A stretch of DNA of 64,000 bases from the NCBI GenBank assembly GCA_021442155.1, contig JAKCPB010000356.1, forward strand, positions 186,001 through 250,000, in the 5' to 3' direction. This DNA comes from Cymbidium sinense. Lineage: Eukaryota; Streptophyta; Magnoliopsida; Asparagales; Orchidaceae. The notes below the pieces were generated by a model, which was not told the DNA's origin, did not search any database, and saw nothing but the letters and a program-made list of their open reading frames with translations. Position 1 is the stretch's first letter; each line of letters opens with the position of its first letter. Below, one piece after another: positions 1-10,126 of this stretch. A program made the position numbers and the translations under genes.

Positions 1-2280
1 CCAATGGCTCTACTTAGAAAATATTATAAATCATGTTTGAAAATAACAATTATTAATGAAAATTCCATTTCAAACTCAATCTATTCCATGTTGAAAGTAT
101 TCTTGTTTACAAATCCTCCATGATGTGTTTAGGGTAGGTGTAAGGAACCAAAGCGCATCCTATCCTTCATCGACACAACACAAACACAAACTACACAAAA
201 ACATATAAAATAAACACATATCTTTTTTCTCGGGCTACTTTGAGTTGAGATAATGCCTCCAATGGCACTCACTCATTAGCTGCTCTAGGTTAGGCTGGCG
301 TGCTACCCTACTAGTGTGTCACCTAGTGTTCTTCTTGCTTTGGAGGATATAAGTCTGCTACACTTTCCTTCCTTACTCGGCCACTACACACCGATAAGGG
401 CCTTATTAGTTTGGTATGCCATACTGCGTAGTCGATAAGCTACCTCATGTTGGCTTCATTTAAGAGAATGTGAGTTTCTATGCTTTCTTCTTGGATTAGC
501 ATCATGTAACTAGGTTGAGTATATTTGAGGTTTAGGATAAGTCCCCTCCTTCCCTCTAAGCTTCAAGTCAGGTCCAGTCCTTCCTCGGGGATCCCCACTT
601 AGTAGTCGCTCTAGGTCAGATAGCATTTGCCCCGTGGATGACAAACTATCTCGATTATCAATTTTGCTTGGAAAGTTATATGCTTACACTCTTTCTTTCC
701 AGATTGATCATTATAAACTGACGGACACCTTAGGCTGGTTGGTTCTCACTATGTTGACGGATACACCACTCATGATGACGGATACACCTTAGGTTGGTTG
801 GTTCTTGCACCTTAGGATACACCACTCATGGCAGATGTAAGTTTGCTATGTTTTCTCCTTTAGTTAGCCATACACCAGGCTTTCTTTTTTGGCTCAAGAT
901 AACACCTTGCTCCTCCCGTGGGCACTATATTTGGAACACATCCTTTGCGACCCCATTTAGACACTACGGTTACTATCAGTTGGACAATTCTCCTTTCTAG
1001 TAACCACCCCATGGTTGGAGAATTCATCTTGTGGATGTGCAATTCTCCCTTGGTCTAGTGAGATAGGTAAAGGATGACATGGCCCTTCTCGATGTGTGCC
1101 TCATCACCAAGGTCCACATAAATATATAAATAAAATATATATTCACTTATGGATTAGGAGGACACCCCTAGCGATACCTCTTCCTAAGTAGGTATCCTAT
1201 CTTTAAAGCAGTGTCAGCAAAACTTCTTATATGAATCTCTAACTACTCTTGAGTTGATATAAGTCCTGAGCAGCATTCACTCAGTAGTTTCCCCTAAGTC
1301 AGGTTTGATTTGTTCTGCTACCAACATGTCACCTCAATGGTTATTCCCTGCTTTAGAAGATGTAAGTCTACCATGCCTTCTTCCTAGCAATTGTTTCACA
1401 TCGAAAGGAAATACCTTAGGTTGGCTAGCTCTACCCCACAACTAATATGCTATCCCTTTGGATTTGTAAATTTGAGATAGGACAAGTCTGATATAGCCCC
1501 TTCTCAGTGGGTCCATCACACACTGACATGGTCCATAAATAAAATCTATCAAATTTGATCGAGCTCACATCCCCAGTGGATATGCCCTTAATTCAAAATC
1601 AAACTAAACAAACAAACTGTATCAAATCATATGAAATTAAATCCTGACTACTTTTGAGTTGGCATAAGTCCCTAACGCCATTCACTTAATAGTCACCTTA
1701 GGTCAGGTTTGATTTGTTGTGCATCCAACAGATCACCCCAGCAGTTGTTCCTCACTTTGGAAGATGTAAGTCTACTATGCCTTTTTCTTAGCATAGTTGT
1801 TGTACACCAAAAGGAAACCCCTTAGGTTGGCTAGCTCTACCCCACAACCATTAGACTATCCCTTTGGATTTGTAAACCTGATGTAGGTCAAGGATGATAT
1901 AGTCCCTTCTCTGGGTCCATGTACCGACATGATCCATACATTAACTCAGATTAAATTAAACCCAATCTAATTTTCCCCAGTAGAGTTAAATTACACCCTT
2001 CTACCTAGTGGGCCCCAAATCATATATAAATAAGTCAAATAAACAAATCAAATTCAAAACCAACCTCCATAATGGAGCTAAATTAAACCAACTTCCTAGT
2101 AGAGTGTAAATCAATGAAATCCAACCAAACTCTTATCCCCAATAGATACATCCCCAAATAAATCTATGAAATCAAACTCAAATCCCAATCCCAGTGGATA
2201 GCCTGAACCTACTTCCCTAGTGGTAGGTTCATATACCCAATCACTAGTCTTCGAGCCCATATCTCTAGACTTAGATATCT
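1..2280. repeat. Diverged repeat region proximal to the telomeric array
   Basis: No gene is recognised here. The stretch contains several related paragraphs. The block at about 1245-1540 is clearly repeated at about 1650-1940: both run through GTCAGGTTTGATTTGTT, GATGTAAGTCTAC, TTGGCTAGCTCTACCCCACA and CTATCCCTTTGGATTTGTAA in the same order, with an offset near 400 bp. A more diverged relative lies at about 235-430, and part of another around 826-870. From about 1570 to 2350 a short motif like CCCAGTGGATA or CCTAGTAGAG recurs every 40-90 bp. Short open frames at 794-1000 and 2286-2609 show no recognisable protein. The region may be an old LTR element or a subtelomeric repeat; I cannot decide between these. 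Confidence 0.6.
721..830. repeat. Short tandem repeat, period about 58 bp
   Basis: The segment ACACCTTAGG(C/T)TGGTTGGTTCT appears near 726 and near 784, and a third partial unit (CACCTTAGGATACACCACTC) follows near 808. This gives about two units plus a remnant with a period near 58 bp, inside the larger diverged repeat region. Confidence 0.6.
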
Positions 2281-2640
2281 AGCCTATGCCTCATCAATTA
2301 AAAAAAAAACAAATTAAAGTCGATTTGATCTTGGTCCTAGTGGATTATAGATTCTTATCACCGGATCTTCTTTCCATAAATCATATAATCAAATTAAATT
2401 CAAACCTTATCCCCAAGATTTTCTTCTTCTATGCCCTCACATACCCCTCACATGTCATGTCCAATGCATGTGTGATAAGTGGATCTCCCACCATGTCTTT
2501 GATAAGGAATTCTCATCAAATCTTATTTCTTCTCTTATGCACACCTTTAATACTTCAACCAAAAGCTTTACAATGTATTTGTTCAAATTACATCATCTTA
2601 ACATTGTAATCAACATTTTATGATTGTGATGGTTCAAGCT
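2281..2640. other. Spacer without recognisable gene
   Basis: This is the transition between the C-rich diverged repeat and the AT-rich satellite. One open frame of 107 codons lies on the + strand (2286-2609), but it has no recognisable domain, no obvious coding character and no supporting context. I see nothing else here. Confidence 0.5.
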
Positions 2641-4010
2641 CAAACTAACTATGTAATATCATGCTAAACATATTATAGTGTGAATTAACACACTATATTA
2701 TATTATAATATATGATGTTATATTATAATTTGCTATAATATAATATATTGTCTAACATTACACTTCATTAGAATCACTTAAAAAAAGCAAATTACAAAAT
2801 TTTCTCAAAATATAAATAATGTTCATTTTAGATGTAAAATTGTTATTTTTCTATTAGAAATGGTACAAAATAGCATAATTTTGGTGTTGCTTCTTGGTGT
2901 GTGCCATGAATTTGGCCAAATTGTTCCATCTCAACCTTCAAATTAACATTTTTGTTAGTTTTCACCCATTGTATTATAACAAAAGTAAAACATACTAAAA
3001 TGTACAATAACATTAAGTAACACACCAGCACATTCATTTATATGTGAAGTTTTATTGTTATGTACATTATATTTTAATATGCTTTCATATAATATATTAT
3101 CTTACATTATACCTTAAAATGAATAACTTTATGCAAAAAATTTATAAAATTTGGTTGAAAAATGAACATTAATTTTGGATGCAAAATTCCATTCTTTTTA
3201 TTAAATGACACACCATAGTACACCCCCCAATGATGTTCCCTAAAGCTTACTTTAAATTTGGCCAAATCCCATCATCTCGCCTATAAATCAGTATTTTTAT
3301 GAATTATACTAGTGCAAACTCTACTACATCATACTATAATAAACAAAAATATGCTAAACAATAAGTAGTAATACACAATAGTATGTTATAATGCATGATG
3401 CTACTCTATGTTATAGCATCCTATATTATAATACACTATAACATATTATATTATACTATATTGCATATCACATCACAAGGGATTTCTTAAGATAAAAAAT
3501 CTTAAAATTAGTCTAAACAATAAAACTATATATTTTAGTCATTATCACTTACATATTTTAAATTGAAAATAATTATGATGCCATGCTCTACCTATTATGA
3601 ATTTGGCCAAATTTCACCATTTTAAAGTCTAAGTCAACATTTTATAAATAATGCTACTATAGGCTCACATGATTGTAAAATACTAAAAGAATTTAAAATG
3701 TTGAATAATATTATGATATATGATGTTATACTATGCTACAACATATAATATTTATTTTAAAAATAAAATCTTACTTTTTAGACTACAAGTGGTAGCACAC
3801 CAGTACTACAACCTAATTCCCACTTCAAATTTAACAAATTTCATCATTTGATTTATTAAATCAATATTTTTATGATTTATATTAATATAGACTATAGGGC
3901 ACAATACCATAATATACTAAAACATTTCAAAGCATCTTATAACATCCAAAAACACAACACTACATGCTCAAATATATGATGCTACATTATAATATATTAT
4001 ATTATAATAT
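2640..4010. repeat. AT-rich satellite, period about 345 bp, about four units
   Basis: The landmark ATTTGGCCAAAT (with variations) recurs near 2910, 3257 and 3602, which gives spacings of 347 and 345 bp. A fourth weaker unit near 3829 reads ATTTAACAAATTTCATCATTTG. Each unit continues with CAACATTTTTATGA-like sequence, then a run of ACTATAATAAAC- or TACTAAAA-like sequence, and then an AT palindrome-rich part containing TATAATATATGATG. The units are well diverged from each other. The satellite lies immediately on the centromere-proximal side of the telomeric array, as expected for a subtelomeric satellite. Confidence 0.7.
2685..2760. other. AT-palindromic segment of the satellite
   Basis: A dense run of TATAATATAT and TATTATATTATAATA blocks has strong dyad symmetry and could extrude a cruciform. 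Related segments recur at about 3395-3465 and 3985-4010 as part of the satellite unit. Confidence 0.45.
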
Positions 4011-4130
4011 GATTTTGGGTATTCAAATCTCTATTAATCAAGGGAAAGACTATTGAAGACATTTTCTTTAACTATAATAACTATGTTAGGATTAGGTAAT
4101 TCTTTAGATCTACTCCTAATGACATCATTA
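4011..4130. other. Unique junction between satellite and telomeric array
   Basis: About 120 bp of apparently single-copy sequence separates the AT satellite from the first TTTAGGG repeat, which begins near 4137 with GGTTTAGGGTTTAGG. No feature is recognised in it. As the boundary of the array it is the best place in the window to anchor a unique marker. Confidence 0.6.
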
Positions 4131-4405
4131 TTCAAGGTTTAGGGTTTAGGTTTAGGGTTTGTAGTTTAGGTTTAAGGTTTAGGGTTTTAGGTTTTAGGGT
4201 TTAGGGTTTAGGGTTTTAGGGTTTAGGGTTTGGGTTTAGGGTTTGGGTTTAGGGTTTAGGGTTTAGGTTTTAGGGTTTTAGGGTTTAAGGTTTAGGGTTT
4301 AGGGTTTAGGTTTTAGGGTTTAGGGTTTAGGGTTTAAGTTTTAGGTTTAGGGTTTATGTTTTAGTTTAGGTTTAGGGTTTAGGATTTAGGGTTTAAAGTT
4401 TAAGA
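4131..4405 (+). repeat. Telomere-type TTTAGGG block (array start)
   Basis: Near-canonical plant telomere repeats (TTTAGGG with TTTTAGGG, TTTAGG and TTTAAGG variants), with the G-rich strand on +. This is the proximal edge of an array that then continues to the right edge of the window. The orientation means a chromosome end would lie to the right. Confidence 0.9.
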
Positions 4406-4880
4406 TTTTTTAGTAGAGAATAAATTAAGATTCAACATTTCTTCTTTTCGATTTCATCAACCAAGTAACACCCCAAGTTTTCTAAGACACAAGCAATGAC
4501 ATAGATAAAAAATGAGCACCATAGAGCAAATCAAAAACCCTAGATATGTAGAACCACCTCTATTATTAAGACAATTCTATAAGCATTCGATCGGATTGGT
4601 AGTTCTTCAATTTCTCTAATTCCCATTAGAACCAACCCTACCTCTTGAGTAATGAGATTCACCATTATATCCTCGATCTCTGCTTCTGTTACCACCACAA
4701 CTGTAACCTTCATCGCTCCTCTGGCCTCCATAAACACCAATGCTCTGTCCACCACCTCCATATGAACCAGTAGCTCCAAATCCCCACCACCAATGATAAC
4801 ACCTCTACCCCTCCACCTCTAGATCTAAAGTAAGCCTAGTTGATGGCAATGTTCCTACTGTTATGTTTTTGCCCATTCTT
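4406..4880 (-). pseudogene. Glycine-rich RNA-binding protein 3' retrocopy, copy 1
   Basis: This is a minus-strand fragment of a plant glycine-rich RNA-binding protein (GRP7/GRP8 class, an RNA-binding protein with an N-terminal RRM and a C-terminal glycine-rich tail). It begins at the right with the last RRM strand, resembling NGQNLDGRNITVNQAQSR in better copies, and passes through a Gly-rich tail. It ends in a C-terminus like SRYSRG...GNWRN and a stop. About 235 bp of 3' UTR follow, ending TTCTCTACTAAAAAAT (minus strand). Frameshifts make it non-coding. The N-terminal three quarters of the RRM are absent, and both sides are telomeric repeats. Confidence 0.8.
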
Positions 4881-7800
4881 AGGGTTTAGGGTTCAAGGTT
4901 AGTTTAGGGTTTGGGGTTTAGGGTTAATTTAGGGTTTAGGGTTTCTGGTCTATGGTTTAGGGTTTAGAGCTTAGGGTTTAGGGTTTAGGGTTTACGGTTT
5001 TAGCTTGGTTTAGGGGTTTTAGGTTTTAGGTTTAGGGTTTAAGGTTTAGGGTTTAGGTTTAGTTTTAGGGTTTAGGGTTTTGATTTAGGGTTTAGGGTTT
5101 TTTGTTTAATTAAGTAAATCAGTAGGTTTAGGTTTATTTAGTTAATTTTATTTATTTGAGCTTATTTTTTATTTTATTTTAATTTTAATTTTGTTTAGTT
5201 TATTTATTTTAGCTTTATTTATTTTAGTTTAGGTGTTTTATTTAATTTATTTTTAAGTTTAGCTTTATTTTTAGTTGAGTTTTATTTTTATTTTATTTTT
5301 TAGATTTAGGTTTTTTTTATTTTAGGTTTAGGTTTTATTTTTATTTTTAGGTTTAGGTTTTAGGATTTTATTTTGGTTTATTTTTAGGTTTTACTTTTTT
5401 AGTTTAGGTGTATGTTTATTTTTAGTTTAATTTATTTTATTTAGTTTAGGTTAAGGTTTTGTTTATTTTAGTTTAGTTTATTTTTTTTAGGTTTAGGTTT
5501 ATTTTATTTTATTTTTATTTTATGTTTAAGTTTTTTTTTAGTTTAAGGTTTAGGTTTTATTATTTATTTATTTTTAGGTTTACTTTTTTGGTTTAGGTTT
5601 TTATATAGTTTTTATTTTATTTTATTTTAGGTTTATTTTATTTTTATTTTATGTTTATTTTATTTATTATATTTATTTAGGTTTAGGTTCTTTTATTTAT
5701 TTTATGTTATGGTTTTTACATTAGGTTTTGGTTTTAGGTTTTAGGGTTTAGGGTTTAGGGTTTAAGGTTTAGGTTTAGGTTTTAGGGTTTAGGGTTTTGC
5801 TTAGGTTTAGGATTAGGCTTTAAGGTTTAGGTTAAATGTTTAGGATTTTAGGGTTTAGGGTTAGGTTACAAGGTTTAGGGTTAGTTTAGGTTTAGTGTTT
5901 AGGCTTTAGGGTTTAGTGTTTTTAGGGTTTAGGGTTTAGGGCTTAGGGTTAGTTTAAGGTTTAAGGTTTAGGGTTTTAGGGTTTATGGTTTATGGTTTAG
6001 GGTTTAGGGTTAGGTTTAGGGTTTAGGGTTTAGGTTATAGGGTTTAGGGTTTAGGTTATGGTTAGTTTATGGTTTAGGGTTTTGGGTTTATGGTTTAGGG
6101 TTGTAGGTTTAGGGTTTAGGGTTTTAGGTTTAGGTTTAGGATTTAGGATTTAGGGTTTAGGGTTTTTTATTTTTAATTTAGCGTAGGTTTAGTTTATTTA
6201 TTATTTATTTATATTTATTTATTTTATTTTTTAATTTTTATTTAGGTTTATATTTTATTTTATTTATTTTAGTTTATTTATTTTAGGTTTATTTATTTAA
6301 GTTTATTTTTTAGGTTTAGGTTTTTTTTATTTTATTTTTGGTTTTATTATTTTATTTTTTTAGAGGTTTTATTTTTTATTTTAGGTTTAGGTTTAGGTTT
6401 TTTATTTTATTTTCTTAGGTTTAGGTTTTAGGTTTTATTTTAGTTTATTTTAGGTTTATTTTATTTTATTTAGTTTAGGGATTATGTTTAGTTTATTTTA
6501 GGTTTAGGTTTAGGTTTTTTTATTTTAGTTTAGGTTTAAGTTTATTTTATTTTGTTTATTTTAGCTTTAGGTTTTTTTTAGTTTAGGGTTTAGGTTTTGT
6601 TTTTTATTTATTTTTTGGTTTAGGTTTTTATTTAGTTTTTATTTTATTTTTTCTAAGGTTTATTTTATATTTTTTTATCTTAGTTTTATTTATTTATTTA
6701 TTTTATTTTTAGTTTTATCTTATTTTTTTAGTTTAGTTTAGGTTTTTATTTATTTTATTTTAGATTAGTTTTTTTTTTACATTTAGGTTTAGGTTTAAGT
6801 TAAGGTTTAGGTTTTGGTCTTAGTTTAATTTTTATTTTATTTTATTTTTTATTTTAGGTTTAGGTTTATTTATTTATTTATTTTTATCTTTTATTTAGTT
6901 TAGGTTTAGGTTTTTGGCTTTTAGGGTTTAGGGTTTAGGGTTTAGGGTTTAGGGTTTGGGTTTAGGGTTTAGGTTTTAGGGTTTTGGTTTTAGTGTTTAG
7001 TTTTAAGTTTTAGGGTTTGGGGTTTAGGTTTAGGGTTTTAAGGTTTAGTTTAGGGTTTTAGGTTTAGGGTTTAGTGTTTAGGGTTTAGGTTTAGGGTTTA
7101 GGGTTAGTTAGGGTTTTAATTAAGTAGTTTAGGTTAATTAGCTTTATTTTTTATTTATTTTAGTTTAGTTTATTTATTTTAGGTTTATTTATTTTAATTT
7201 AGGTTATTTGTTTTAGTTTAGTTTGTAGGTTTAACTTTAGGTTTATGCTTATTTTTTTAGTTTAGTTTTATTTTTTATTTTGTTTTAGGTTTAGGTTTTA
7301 TTTTTTATTTTTAGGTTTAGGTTTAGGTTTTTATTTTATTTTGTTTTCTTGGTTTAGGTTTTAGGTTTTTATTTTAGATTTATGTTTATGTTTTATTTTT
7401 AGTTTAGGTTTAGGTTTATTTTAGTTTATTTTATTTTATTTAGGGTTTAGGTTTAGGTATAGGTTTAGTTTATTTTAGGTTTAGGTTTAGGTTTTATTTA
7501 TTTTAGTTTAGTTTATTTTAGTTTAGGTTTAGGCTTATTTTATTTTTATTTTAGGTTTAAGGTTTTTTATAGTTTAGGGTTTAGGTTTTAATTTTTAATT
7601 ATTTTTAGGTTTATTTCTTAGGTTTAGGTTTTTATTTAGTTTTTATTTTATTTTATTGTAGGTTTATTTTATTTTTATTTTAGGTTTAGTTTTTGTATTT
7701 AGGCTTTTTATTTTTTTCAGTTAGTTTAGGTTTTAATTCACTTTATTTCAGTTTAGTTTTTATTTTTTATTTTATTTTATTTTTAGGTTTAGGTTTATGT

Positions 7801-8092
7801 TTTAGTTTAGGTTTTATTTTTTTTATTTTTTTATTTTATGTATGATTCTTTTTATTTATTTTATTTTTAGGTTTTATTTAGTTTAGGTCTAGGTTTTTAG
7901 CTTTTTTATGGTTTAGGGTTTAGGGTTTAGGGTTAGAGGGTTTAGGATTTGGGGTTTGGGGTTTAGGGTTTAGGTTTAGGCTTTTAGGGTTTAGTTTGGG
8001 TTTAGGTTTAGGGTTTAGGTTTAGGGTTTTAGATTTAGGTTTAGGTTTAGGGTTTAGGTTTTAGTTAGGTTGGTTTTAATTAGGGGTTTTGG
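4881..8092 (+). repeat. Telomere-derived array: three T-rich tracts between TTTAGGG blocks
   Basis: TTTAGGG-rich blocks lie at about 4881-5105, 5731-6165, 6911-7110 and 7906-8092. Between them are T-rich tracts (5106-5730, 6166-6910, 7111-7905) of TTTAGG, TTTATTTTA and TTTAG units with little C. The first tract opens with the box TTAAGTAAATCAGTAGG near 5109, and the third with a reduced form near 7118. The order of sub-motifs in the tracts is similar (AGTTGAG, TATTTTATTTAGTTTAGG, a return to TTTAGGTTTTTAGG), which indicates a higher-order repeat. No gene is seen. Confidence 0.85.
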
Positions 8093-8506
8093 TTTTTTTT
8101 AACAGAGAACAAATTTTACTCAACATTTCTTCTTTTGATTCACCAACCAACACACCAAGTTTTCTAGACACTAGCGATGACATAGATAAAAATGAGCATG
8201 CATAGAAAAATCAAAACTCTAGATAACTAGAATCATCTCTTATAAGATACTCCATAGCGGTAGATCATTAGCCATTGTAGTTTCTCAGTTCCCACAAAAC
8301 CATCCCGACCTCTCGTAGTGGGATCCACCATTATATCCCTCGCCACCACCATACTATAACCTCCTTGCTCTCCTTCATAACCACCCCTTTCAGGCCACCA
8401 CCCACCACCACCTTGAGAATCTGTCATTGCCTTCACCTTCACCGCCAGATCTTGATTGAGCCTGGTTGATGGTGACATTCCTGCCGCTAAGGAAATTCCT
8501 ATTCTT
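8093..8506 (-). pseudogene. Glycine-rich RNA-binding protein 3' retrocopy, copy 2
   Basis: The fragment has the same limits as the other copies. On the minus strand it runs from the last RRM strand (residual ITVNQAQSR-type reading near 8445-8480) through a Gly-rich tail and the 3' UTR. It ends in TTCTCTGTT followed by eight A, which abut telomeric repeats. The poly(A)-like end makes origin from a polyadenylated mRNA likely. The reading frame is broken. The right junction reads ATTCTTAGGG, so the 5' truncation merges straight into the telomere repeat. Confidence 0.85.
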
Positions 8507-9970
8507 AGGGTTTAGGAATATTAGGTTTTAGGTTTGAAGGTTTATTTTTTAATTTATTTAATTACTTTAGGTTTAGGTTTAGGGTTTAGGGTTTAGGGTT
8601 TAAGGTTTAAGGTTTTAGGGTTTATGCTTTAAGGGTTTATGGTTTAGGGTTAGTGTTTAGGGTTTAAGGTTTAAGGTTTTAGGGTTTAGAGTTTAGGGCT
8701 AGCTTTTAGTGTTTATGGTTTAGTGTTTAGGCTTTAGGGTTTAGGGTTTTGAGGGTTTATGGTTTAGGGTTTAGGGTTATCTTAGGGTTTAGGATTAGTT
8801 TAGGGTTTAGGGTTTAGGGTTTTAGGGTTTAGGGTTTAGGGTTTAGGTTTTATGGTTTAGGGTTTAGGGTTTTTTAGGGTTTAGGGTTTAGGGTTGTAGG
8901 TTTAGGGTATGGGGTTTAGGGTTAGTTTTAGAGCTTAGGGTTTAGGGTTTAGGGTTCATGATTTAGGGTTTAGGATTTAGGTTTTTTTTAAAAAAATTAA
9001 ATTAGTTTAAGTTTATTTAGTTTATTTTATATTTATTTTATTTTATTTTATTTTATTTATTTTATTTAGGTTTATTTTTATATTTATAGTTTAGTTTATT
9101 TATTTAGGTTTATTTATTTAGTTTAGGTTTATTTTTTTTTTATTTTTTAGGTTTAGGTTTATGTTTATTTTTATTTTATTTTATATGTTTAGGTTTTATT
9201 TTTTATTTATATTTTTAGGTTTAGGTTTTTATATTATTTTTTAGGTTTAGTTTTAGGTTTTATTTTTGGTTTATTTTTAGGTTTTATTTATCGATTTAGG
9301 TTTAGGTTTGTTTTTAGTTTATTTTATTTTATTTAGTTTAGGGTTTAGGTTTAGTTTATTTTAGGTTTATGTTTAGGTTTTATTTATTTTAGTTTAGTTT
9401 ATTTTAGCTTAGGTTTAGGTTTATTTTATTTTGTTTATTTTAGGTTTAAGTTCTTTTTTTTTTTTTAGTTTAGCTTAGGTTTTATTTTATTTATTTTAGG
9501 TTTATTTTTTAGGTTTTTTTATTTAGTTTTTTATTTTATTTTATTTTTGGTTTATTTTATTTTTATTTTACATTTTTTTTATTTTCTTTAAGTTTTTTAT
9601 TTTTTCTTTTAGTTTAGGTTTTTAGTTATTTTAATTTAATTTAGTTTTTATATTATTATTTTTTTTTATGTTTAGGTTTTGGTGTTAGGTTAGGATTTTT
9701 TTATTATTTTATTTTTATTTAGGTTTAATTAATTATTTTATTTGTAGTTTTATTAGGTTTAGGTATAAGTTTTTGACTTTTTAGTGTTTAGGGTTTAGGG
9801 TTTAGGTTTGGGGTTTAGGGTTTAGGGTTTTGGATTTAGGGTTTAGGTTTTAGGGTTTAGGGTTTAGGGTTTAGGGTTTATGGTTTTAGGATTTAGGGTT
9901 TAGGGTTTTAGGGTTTAGGGTTTAGGGTTTAGGTTTTAGGTCTAGGTTCAGTTTAGGGTTTAGGTTTTGG
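8507..9970 (+). repeat. Telomere-derived array segment
   Basis: A TTTAGGG-rich block (about 8570-8970, many single-base variants) is followed by a T-rich tract (about 8986-9780) and another TTTAGGG block (9781-9970). A poly-T/A stretch (TTTTTTTAAAAAAATTAAATTAG near 8982) stands in place of the usual tract-start box. No gene is seen. Confidence 0.85.
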
Positions 9971-10126
9971 TTTTTTTAAGAGAACAAATTCAGATTCAAC
10001 ATTTCTTCTTTTTAGTTTTAGTTAAGGGTTTATGTTTTTTGGTTATTTTTTAATAGAGAACAGATTCAGATTCAACATTTCTTCTTTTGATTTTTTAGTT
10101 TATGGTCAAGGTTCTGCCCATTCTCA
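9971..10126 (-). pseudogene. Internally deleted GRP retrocopy remnant, copy 3
   Basis: Two pieces with the 3' end signature of the GRP retrocopy (AGAGAACAAATTCAGATTCA and AGAGAACAGATTCAGATTCA, each after a T run) start near 9972 and 10046. The second jumps from the 3' UTR tip directly to the 5' breakpoint sequence GGTTCTGCCCATTCT near 10110-10124. The Gly-rich tail and most of the 3' UTR are missing. The structure suggests recombination between two copies or a large internal deletion, with a partial tandem duplication of the 3' tip. Confidence 0.75.

Noticed and set aside
2286..2609. 107-codon + strand frame
   Set aside because: No recognisable domain, no coding bias visible, and repeat-rich context. 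Not supported as a gene.
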